Notes under the pieces: model-generated
The model's database searches: none
Seen by the model: only the letters and a program-made list of their open reading frames with translations
Told to the model about the DNA's origin: nothing
From: Nitrospira sp.
GTDB taxonomy: Bacteria; Nitrospirota; Nitrospiria; Nitrospirales; Nitrospiraceae
DNA: 35,367 nt
NCBI GenBank assembly: GCA_029865485.1
Contig: JAOUGT010000011.1
Coordinates: 1-35,367 of the forward strand
Direction: 5' to 3'
Shown here: positions 8,523 through 15,109 of the stretch, piece after piece
Position numbering within the stretch: the stretch's first letter is position 1
Layout: every line of letters begins with the position of its first letter
Made by a program: the position numbers and the translations under genes

Positions 8523-10604
8523 ATGTATAAGACGATCTATATTCCGGTCGATAATTCCGACCATTCCAATACAGCAGTGGATATGGGTGTTCAGCTGGCA
8601 AAGACCTTCGGCTCAAAAATTGTGGGGAGCCATGTCTATGCCGCGAAGATGCACGACAAGCGCTTCAAACAGATGGAAGCCGGTTTGCCGGAAGAGTACC
8701 ACGATGAAACGGAACTTGACCGGCAACGTCAAATCCATGACTCGCTGATCACGCGCGGTCTCCAAATTATCACCGACTCGTATCTCGATTACGTCGATAA
8801 GAAGTGTAATGAAGCCAATCTGCCGATTGAACGGCGGTCGCTTGAGGGACGAAACTGGAAGGTCTTGGCCGAGGACATCAATACCAACGGCTACGATCTC
8901 GTCATCATGGGCGCCTTGGGCGTCGGAGCCGTCAAGGACAGCGTGATCGGAAGTAACACCGAACGTGTCGTTCGCCGTGTTCGCAACTCCGATATGCTGA
9001 TCATCAAGAACACCCAACCGGTCACAGGCGGCAAGATCGTCGTGGCCGTTGACGGGAGTCCCTATTCGTTCGGTGGGTTGATGACCGGGCTCGCGCTCGG
9101 AAAGGCGCTCAACGTCCCGGTCGAAGCGATTTCGGCCTTCGATCCCTACTTCCACTATGCCGCCTTTCACAGTATTTCCGGTGTGCTCAACGAAGAAGCC
9201 GGCAAGGTCTTCCGGTTCAAAGAGCAGGAAAAGCTGCACGAAGAGATCATTGATAGCGGCTTAGCCAAGATCTATCAATCGCATCTGGACATTTCCCGTG
9301 AAATTGCCCAAGCCGAACAGACCGACATCAAGACGACCTTGCTGGACGGCAAGGCCTTCGAAAAGATCATCCAGTATGTCCGCAAGGATGTCCCGGCCTT
9401 GTTGATCGTCGGACGGATCGGTGTCCATAGCGACGAGGATATGGATGTCGGCAGCAACACCGAGAATCTGTTGCGGAGTGCTCCCTGCAACGTCCTCATC
9501 TCCAACCGTAAATATGTTCCCCCGATCGATACACAGGCCGAGTACACCATCGCCTGGACGGAAGAAGCGTTGCGGCGAATGGAAAAGATTCCTGTCTTTG
9601 CTCGTGGCGTGGCGAAAACCGCCATTCATCGATATGCCATTGAGAAAGGCCATACGATTATCAGCAATACCGTGGTCGATGCTGCGGTGGGGCATATTCT
9701 CCCCAAAGGCGCCATGGACGCCATGCGAGCGCTTGGCGGAAGCTTGGATGCTGCAGGGATCGATCGCGACAGGATGCAGGCCGACGAAAGCGTGACGAAA
9801 GACCTCATGGGTCCGACCTTGAGCGGCATCATGACCCAGATCGTGGAGGAGAAGCCGAAGGAAATCAGTTCATCGACACAGGCCTACCTTGACCGCATGG
9901 CGCAGACCTATTTCGTGTGCGACGGATGCGGGTACATCGGAAAAGGTGATACGCCTGTTAAATGCCCCGTGTGCAGTGCCGATGGGACCAAATTTAAGCA
10001 GGTTGACAAGAAGATTTTCGAAGTGGCGGCAACCTCTGAAGGCGAGCTGGAAACAGACGTCGCCTACGACGATGTGCCGATGCAATGGACCAAGGATGCG
10101 AAAGAAGCGATCCGTGCTGTCCCGGCCGGCTTCCAGCGGAGACGCGCCAAGGCGAGGATTGAAAAGACCGCGCGGAAATTGGGCATGACGACCATTACCC
10201 TCGAATACGCAGCCCCGATGATCAAAGAAGCGGCATCTGAAGACTACACGCCGATTTTTTCCAACAAGGGCACCGGTACCGCCCCGGCAGTGGAAGGGAT
10301 GCTGCCCGCCCCCAATGCGAATGGGACGAACGGGAATGGCACCAACGGTCATGCTGAAGCCGCATCACCCTATACCTGGACGAGCGAGGCACAGGCCAGA
10401 TTGGATCGGGCACCGGAAGGCTTCATGCGCGATTGCACCAAAGCCCTGATTCTCAAACATGCCGAGAAAATCGGCGCGACCGTGATTACGATCGAGGTTG
10501 CGAACGAAGGGATCGAGCAAGCGAAGGGCTACATGGCAGATGCGATGAAGACCGGCAACCTCAAAGACATGATCGCCGACCTCACCGGAAAGGGACGCGC
10601 ATAA
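8523..10604 (+). CDS. Tandem UspA protein fused to three PCP_red-like domains and a zinc ribbon
   Basis: Unusual multidomain protein of 693 aa. Two UspA domains lie at about 1-163 and 168-328; both keep the ATP-binding pattern G-x2-G-x9-G-S (G130/G133/G143 and G297/G300/G310). A PCP_red-like module follows (about 341-390, AWTEEALRRMEKIPVFARG). PCP_red is the small C-terminal domain of the BchB-type protochlorophyllide reductase subunit. Next is a rubredoxin-like CxxC..CxxC knuckle (C466, C469, C481, C484), a second PCP_red-like module (about 521-562), an Asn-Gly-Thr-rich linker (about 598-610) and a third module (about 617-662). Start is ATG after AAGGAGG. The next gene also carries PCP_red, tying the two together. 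No enzymatic activity can be assigned; stress-linked metal, heme or redox sensing is a guess. Confidence 0.85.
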   Translation: MYKTIYIPVDNSDHSNTAVDMGVQLAKTFGSKIVGSHVYAAKMHDKRFKQMEAGLPEEYHDETELDRQRQIHDSLITRGLQIITDSYLDYVDKKCNEANLPIERRSLEGRNWKVLAEDINTNGYDLVIMGALGVGAVKDSVIGSNTERVVRRVRNSDMLIIKNTQPVTGGKIVVAVDGSPYSFGGLMTGLALGKALNVPVEAISAFDPYFHYAAFHSISGVLNEEAGKVFRFKEQEKLHEEIIDSGLAKIYQSHLDISREIAQAEQTDIKTTLLDGKAFEKIIQYVRKDVPALLIVGRIGVHSDEDMDVGSNTENLLRSAPCNVLISNRKYVPPIDTQAEYTIAWTEEALRRMEKIPVFARGVAKTAIHRYAIEKGHTIISNTVVDAAVGHILPKGAMDAMRALGGSLDAAGIDRDRMQADESVTKDLMGPTLSGIMTQIVEEKPKEISSSTQAYLDRMAQTYFVCDGCGYIGKGDTPVKCPVCSADGTKFKQVDKKIFEVAATSEGELETDVAYDDVPMQWTKDAKEAIRAVPAGFQRRRAKARIEKTARKLGMTTITLEYAAPMIKEAASEDYTPIFSNKGTGTAPAVEGMLPAPNANGTNGNGTNGHAEAASPYTWTSEAQARLDRAPEGFMRDCTKALILKHAEKIGATVITIEVANEGIEQAKGYMADAMKTGNLKDMIADLTGKGRA

Positions 10605-10611
10605 GTTTCGC

Positions 10612-10672
10612 GTGCTGAGTCTTTGGTGCTGTCCCTCAGCGCCTTCTTCTAAGGAGCCTTCAGTCTCAGCAC
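10612..10672 (+). repeat. Inverted repeat between the UspA fusion and the SPASM gene
   Basis: GTGCTGAG (10612-10619) and CTCAGCAC (10665-10672) are perfect 8-bp arms around 45 nt that hold an AAGGAG at 10651. There is no T-tract, so it is not a standard terminator. It may shape the leader of the radical SAM gene, whose ATG (10688) lacks a close ribosome site. Confidence 0.35.
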
Positions 10673-10687
10673 CCTGCGCAACACGTC

Positions 10688-12070
10688 ATGGGTAAATCAC
10701 TTCCCATTTTTAACGGCATTTCAGAAACGCTGGGCTCGTTACAACAACAAGTCACCGGCTTCGTTTCCCCGACTCCCAGTACGAGCGACAGCCCCTTTGA
10801 CGGACGAACCGTCGACGACTTCAAGCCCTACCTCGTCGCCCTCAACCTGACCAAGCGCTGTAACCTCAAATGCGATCACTGTTATCTCGATGCCACGACA
10901 AAAGCTGCCGGTGGGGATGACGAACTCACCACCGAAGAATGCTACCGGCTGATTGATCAGATTGCACAAGTCAACAAGGGATGTCTCTTGGTGATTACCG
11001 GTGGAGAGCCGTTGGTCCGCCCAGATATCCTCGACATTGCGCGCTACGCCGTGAAGTTGGGCTTCATGGTGGTCTTTGGAACCAACGGTATGTTGATCGA
11101 TGACCAGATGGCCAGGACGCTTGTAGAGATCGGCGTCATGGGCGTTGGGATCAGTATCGATTCATTGAACGCCGCCAAGCATAACGCCTTTCGCGGTGTT
11201 CCAGGCGCCTGGGAAGCCGCGGTTGCGGGTATTGAGGCAAGCAAGCGAAACGGCCTGCAGTTCCAGGTCCATTTCAGTGCACAGCCGATGAATTACACGG
11301 AACTGCCGGAAGTCATCACCTGGGCTCACCAACTCGGAGCCCGTGTGCTCAACGTCTTCTTCATGGTGTGCACAGGACGCGGTGAGGAGCTTACCGATAT
11401 TACCCCGGCTCAATATGAAGAGGTGCTTGGCTATCTCATTGACTCTCAGGACAATTACAAAGGTATGCTGATCCGTGCCCGTTGTGCCCCGCACTTTAAA
11501 CGGTTGGCCTACGAGAAAGATCCCAACTCACCTATCACGAAGGCAACCGGGTACATGGGAGGCGGATGCCTCGCCGGTACAAACTATGCCCGCGTGACCC
11601 CGAACGGAGAACTCACTCCTTGTCCCTACATGCCGCTGTCTGCCGGGAACTTGCGCCAGCACAGTTTTGTCGATCTGTGGGAACGCTCGGACATCTTCAA
11701 TTCGTTCCGCTATCCTCAACTAAAGGGAAAATGCGGCGACTGTGAATACAGCGACATTTGTGGTGGTTGCCGTGCTCGCCCCTACGTCGACCATGGCGAC
11801 TGGCTGGATGAGGACCAGTGGTGCCTGTACGAACCAAAAGGCGGCGCAAAAATCAAAGTCGCCTTCAACGTCTCGGAACAATCGGAAATCAACTGGGATG
11901 AAGCCTCCGCACTCAGGTTGAGTCGAATCCCCTATTTCCTCCGTGCCATGGTGAAAAAAGGTGTGGAAACGCACGCCCGTGAAAACAATATCTCAATGAT
12001 TACCGTCGAATTGATGGAGGAATTGCGAAAAAAGCGGTTCGGCAACGACGCGCCGGTCTTCAAGTTCTAG
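10688..12070 (+). CDS. Radical SAM/SPASM protein with C-terminal PCP_red-like domain (NirJ/AhbD-like)
   Basis: Radical SAM enzyme of the SPASM group. The N-terminal cluster motif is TKRCNLKCDHCYLDA (C58, C62, C65), the core has ITGGEPLVRPD, and a SPASM-like region carries many cysteines: GGCLAG, TPCPYMP, then C-G-D-C-E-Y-S-D-I-C-G-G-C, and DQWC. It therefore probably holds one or two auxiliary Fe-S clusters. It most resembles NirJ/AhbD-type tetrapyrrole side-chain enzymes, but other SPASM maturases look alike, so the substrate is open. The last ~55 residues (from INWDEASALRLSRIP) form a PCP_red-like domain as in the gene upstream. It follows that gene by 83 bp on the same strand, so an operon and shared pathway are likely. 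Confidence 0.82.
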   Translation: MGKSLPIFNGISETLGSLQQQVTGFVSPTPSTSDSPFDGRTVDDFKPYLVALNLTKRCNLKCDHCYLDATTKAAGGDDELTTEECYRLIDQIAQVNKGCLLVITGGEPLVRPDILDIARYAVKLGFMVVFGTNGMLIDDQMARTLVEIGVMGVGISIDSLNAAKHNAFRGVPGAWEAAVAGIEASKRNGLQFQVHFSAQPMNYTELPEVITWAHQLGARVLNVFFMVCTGRGEELTDITPAQYEEVLGYLIDSQDNYKGMLIRARCAPHFKRLAYEKDPNSPITKATGYMGGGCLAGTNYARVTPNGELTPCPYMPLSAGNLRQHSFVDLWERSDIFNSFRYPQLKGKCGDCEYSDICGGCRARPYVDHGDWLDEDQWCLYEPKGGAKIKVAFNVSEQSEINWDEASALRLSRIPYFLRAMVKKGVETHARENNISMITVELMEELRKKRFGNDAPVFKF

Positions 12071-12218
12071 CCGTATCTTGTCCGTTCGATCATGAGTTCC
12101 ACGGTTCATGTTGAACGTTTCAAACCGTGCAGAAACTAAGCGCTTGAAGCCTCCAGCATGAAACTCGAAACCGTGGACCGACGCGCTTTACAGTTCACGC
12201 TTCACGAATAACAGCACT
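12071..12218. repeat. Intergenic region with nested inverted repeats
   Basis: TCCACGGTT (near 12108-12116) is matched by AACCGTGGA about 50 nt downstream, and a nearer AACCGTG gives an alternative pairing. GTTCACGCTTCACGA just before the next gene resembles degenerate short repeats. No gene or T-tract terminator is seen. Confidence 0.3.
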
Positions 12219-12728
12219 ATGGACACCCTCGAAAGCATTACGACCGATCTTAATATCCTGATTCCAATCATCAATCATTGGTTTCATTTACTCTCCGCGA
12301 TCATTTGGATCGGTGGCCTGGCATTTCTCGTGATGGCAGTGACCCCAGGGCTCGAGAAAGCCGTACCGAGGGATCAGATCAAGCCCATTACGGATATTTT
12401 TTATCGGCACTACAAGAAAGTCGCTGGCATTCTGCTCGTTGTCCTGCTGTTCACCGGGGGAGTGAACCTCCACTACGTCAATCAGGTCATCATTTCACAA
12501 ACAGGCAACGGGGTGCAGCACCACTCCAAGTACCTCATGGTCTTCATGATCAAGCTACTCCTGGTGCTGGGCCTCCTGACGCTGTTTCTCTACACCGTGA
12601 TTTTCAAGTCAGATGATGAAGCAGAAGAGGGAGAGTCCTATGAGGCCATTCCCTTTCAACGGGCGGCCCTCTGGATGGGATTCTTCATCATTCTGTGTGC
12701 GGCCGCTATGAAGCATCTCCATCAATAG
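12219..12728 (+). CDS. CopD-like integral membrane protein
   Basis: 169 aa with four predicted membrane helices (about 20-44, 67-88, 104-128, 146-165). Helix 1 carries NHWFHLLSAIIWIGGLAF, the His-rich W-I-G-G pattern of CopD/HemJ-like four-helix proteins. Histidines H20, H23, H64, H85, H101, H102, H166 and H168 sit near helix ends and could bind heme or copper; that is inference. It follows the SPASM gene on the same strand after 148 bp, so it may or may not share a transcript. CopD-type proteins take part in copper uptake and HemJ in protoporphyrinogen oxidation; sequence alone does not decide. Confidence 0.65.
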   Translation: MDTLESITTDLNILIPIINHWFHLLSAIIWIGGLAFLVMAVTPGLEKAVPRDQIKPITDIFYRHYKKVAGILLVVLLFTGGVNLHYVNQVIISQTGNGVQHHSKYLMVFMIKLLLVLGLLTLFLYTVIFKSDDEAEEGESYEAIPFQRAALWMGFFIILCAAAMKHLHQ

Positions 12729-12770
12729 CCCCTCCACAGCAGCACACTCAGTCCCCTGAGACACCTCTCC

Positions 12771-12810
12771 CTGTCTCATATGAGACAGCCTCTGTGTCAA
12801 TCAGATACAG
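12771..12810. promoter_or_regulatory. Tandem palindromic operator-like sites
   Basis: CTGTCTCATATGAGACAG (12771-12788) is a perfect 18-bp palindrome. Three bases on lies a looser copy: CTGTGTC, 5 bp, GATACAG (12792-12810). Additional half-sites GAGACA (upstream) and CTGTTTC (downstream) flank them. The spacing points to a dimeric regulator binding in tandem, about 160 bp before the response regulator start. The TGT-N10-ACA frame also matches NifA-type enhancer sites, but no sigma-54 promoter was found. Confidence 0.5.
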
Positions 12811-12971
12811 TTCTGTTTCACATTCCGACGGCAGACCATGCCAACCAATCGAAGAATCAATCACTTGCAGCCTCTGTCACCATAGGAATGGAGATTGCTG
12901 AGTATGGAGAACAAGAAACACAGGGCGTTTCTGATTCACCCCTAAACCTACTCCCCGGAATGGAGCACACA

Positions 12972-13487
12972 ATGGCACTGGCGGTCACAGAAGCGGAACC
13001 GGAGAAAGCAATCCACCCCGCATCCTGTTACGTCGACTCTGAAACGAGGTGGTTATATCCGGCCTGTGGCGACGCGCCGGCGCTGTTTCATGCAGCAGAT
13101 GAAAGAAGGAAACTCAGAGCCATACATTCCGCGTTAGTCGTTGAAGATGACCCAGATATCTCATTGGCCCTTCAAGACTTGCTCGAATTTGAAGGACTTC
13201 ACGTCGATTGTGTACCAACCTGTCGTCAAGCCTTCGCCGCAATCGCACAGAATACCTACGATGTGGTTTTGCTCGATCTCGGGCTACCCGACGGAGATGG
13301 CAGCTCCATTCTGGAACATCTCCAGGTCTCCCATCCCTCACTTCCCGTGATCATCTTAACCGCCTCGAATCGAGACCTTGGACCATTGCCCGCATTCGCT
13401 CGCGTCACAAAACCCTGGGTGAAACGAGATCTCTGCAGCGTCGTCCATCGGGCTCTCGGGACGACATCAATATCAGTTGCGCGGTGA
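12972..13487 (+). CDS. Receiver-domain response regulator (no output domain)
   Basis: 171 aa from the chosen ATG. The C-terminal 120 residues are a CheY-like receiver: acidic pocket VEDD (D59, D60), phosphoacceptor D102 in VLLDLGLPDGDG, T130 in IILTAS and K147 in VTKPW. No DNA-binding or enzymatic output follows. The first ~50 residues have no recognisable fold. The frame is open upstream to 12780, but GGAG 6 nt before 12972 favours this start and the upstream part looks non-coding, since the operator palindrome lies there. No cognate histidine kinase is in the window. It converges with the oxygenase gene. Confidence 0.75.
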   Translation: MALAVTEAEPEKAIHPASCYVDSETRWLYPACGDAPALFHAADERRKLRAIHSALVVEDDPDISLALQDLLEFEGLHVDCVPTCRQAFAAIAQNTYDVVLLDLGLPDGDGSSILEHLQVSHPSLPVIILTASNRDLGPLPAFARVTKPWVKRDLCSVVHRALGTTSISVAR

Positions 13488-13523
13488 ATCAGGAAGAATG
13501 AGCCCCTCATGGGCGATGTGGCA

Positions 13524-14282
13524 TCACTTGGATCGATTGAGACCTAGTGCCCGCTTGAAGACAGTGCCGAAGCCGAAATACCCGAAGGAGTCTTTGAGGT
13601 TTGAGTACAAGCGCTTGACGGTGCCCATTTCAGGATTGGTGACATATTCCATGGTCAGGGCAATCCGCTCTTCTCCCTCACCAAGCGGAGTCACCGCATG
13701 CCAGAGCTTATCCCCGTTGAAAATCACCATATCCCCTGGTTCTGTGATCAGCTCAAGATGGACTGCTTGTTTCGTCGGATGATCTTTGAACAGCTCACAG
13801 ACAAGTTTGCACTGAGTCGATCGATCCACAAGCCCCATGAGAATGGTATAGCGCGCACCTTTGTAATAGGACGTATCATAGTGGAAGCCGATATGGTCGC
13901 CTGGCTCCGTATAGTAGTAGAGGGCACAGGAGTGGGGATCATTGTCCGGACAGAACATCAGCTTCGCGTGCACGAGGCGATCTAAAAAGGCTCTGTACGA
14001 ATCAGCTCGGTAGAGTTCAAGAAAGCGCGGCGCCTTTTCCTGCACCGTGTAGTAGCTGACACTCCCGCCTTTCTTATGGCCGGGAATGTAATTACGGTTC
14101 AACTCGGTCTTGACTGCCTGAGCTTGGGGAACGAAGACCTCTTCAACAAAGGTACGAGGCAGAAACTGCTTGATCACAAGAAACTCGTTCTGCTCCCAAT
14201 ACTCCCGGTGGAGCCGGTCGAAATCCAACCGCGCCACCGCTTGATCAATGGCTTCAACCAGGCTGCCGGTTTCCACTGTCAT
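13524..14282 (-). CDS. 2-oxoglutarate/Fe(II)-dependent oxygenase
   Basis: Double-stranded beta-helix dioxygenase of the 2OG-Fe(II) type, 252 aa. The iron triad is visible: H134-x-D136 in IGFHYDTSYY and distal H195 in KLWHAVTPL, with R206 (ERIAL) placed to bind 2-oxoglutarate. No signal peptide is seen, so it is cytoplasmic. The family hydroxylates proteins or small molecules; the substrate is unknown. The gene is monocistronic and convergent with the response regulator; a 119-bp gap separates it from lolA. Confidence 0.82.
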   Translation of the reverse strand: MTVETGSLVEAIDQAVARLDFDRLHREYWEQNEFLVIKQFLPRTFVEEVFVPQAQAVKTELNRNYIPGHKKGGSVSYYTVQEKAPRFLELYRADSYRAFLDRLVHAKLMFCPDNDPHSCALYYYTEPGDHIGFHYDTSYYKGARYTILMGLVDRSTQCKLVCELFKDHPTKQAVHLELITEPGDMVIFNGDKLWHAVTPLGEGEERIALTMEYVTNPEMGTVKRLYSNLKDSFGYFGFGTVFKRALGLNRSK

Positions 14283-14401
14283 GTGTCACCTCGATCATTG
14301 AGCCAAATGATGAGCCCTGATCCAGAGCATCGCCCTCGTCATTGATACACCGACTCACTTGCACCGCTACTGAGTGCCATCACAGCGAGTAACGGTACCA
14401 G

Positions 14402-15109
14402 CTACGGGCCGTTCAACACCGGGGCCTTCACCACTTCCGCGTCCGCAGGTGTTTTAAAATCGAACACCTCATTACCTAATCCTAGATTTGGCTTCAAGTT
14501 CGAAAACTCAAAGGTCGCGACATTCCCGCTGACTTCATAGAGCGAGACGGTTCGAATATAATACGTTTTGGGGAACACCTCGACGACGATCTTTTGGAGA
14601 TTCTGTGCCGATTCATGTTCCTTGGCCTTGGGAATCAGGGTCAGAAGCGGCAGGCCGGTCGCCCCTCGCTCCCTCCCCTTCGTCGGCTCGATGTCAAACG
14701 ACTCATCCAATTTGGCCGCGCCTTGCAAGAGTTCCAACGGAGCCTTAGAGGCCGCCATGTGCGTGAGCTTTCCAACCAATACCTGTTTGTGTTCGGGCAC
14801 ATACACCTTCACATCATCCTGATTCACATAGATCTGCTCGGTCGCTGGATCAAGATAGTCCCATCTCAAGCGGCCAGGTTTTTTGATGTAGACCTTGCCG
14901 GACGAGGTCACCGGACGTTCAAACCCTTCGATCTTCGTCTTTTGTGAAAAGTCTGCTTGGAGATCGGTTGTCTTCTCATATCGCATCTGCAATTGTTTGA
15001 CGACGTCGCGAACCTCTTGAGCCGCTTTCTCGTCCTTTGATCCATCGGCTGCCCAGACCGGAAGGACGAAGACCACAGAGACTGTTGCTGCTACCCACCA
15101 ATGTGTCAT
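14402..15109 (-). CDS. lolA: LolA outer-membrane lipoprotein carrier
   Basis: Periplasmic chaperone that accepts lipoproteins from LolCDE and hands them to the outer membrane. The N-terminus is a clear Sec signal (hydrophobic stretch to about residue 20, cleavage near VWA-AD). The family pattern follows: ADFSQKTK, then the strand pair SGKVYIKKPGRLRWDY and the IYVNQDDVKVYVP block, typical of the LolA beta-sheet. Length (235 aa) is usual. The start overlaps the ftsK stop by 4 nt (ATGA), so the two are co-translated. The same lolA-ftsK neighbourhood occurs in E. coli. Confidence 0.93.
   Translation of the reverse strand: MTHWWVAATVSVVFVLPVWAADGSKDEKAAQEVRDVVKQLQMRYEKTTDLQADFSQKTKIEGFERPVTSSGKVYIKKPGRLRWDYLDPATEQIYVNQDDVKVYVPEHKQVLVGKLTHMAASKAPLELLQGAAKLDESFDIEPTKGRERGATGLPLLTLIPKAKEHESAQNLQKIVVEVFPKTYYIRTVSLYEVSGNVATFEFSNLKPNLGLGNEVFDFKTPADAEVVKAPVLNGP

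Noticed and set aside
12780-12971. N-terminal extension of the response regulator to 235 aa
   Set aside because: The stretch contains the operator palindromes' downstream half and lacks a ribosome site at its start; GGAG supports the later ATG.
12973-12992. TGGCAC as a sigma-54 promoter
   Set aside because: No GC at the required -12 position; the match is inside the coding start.
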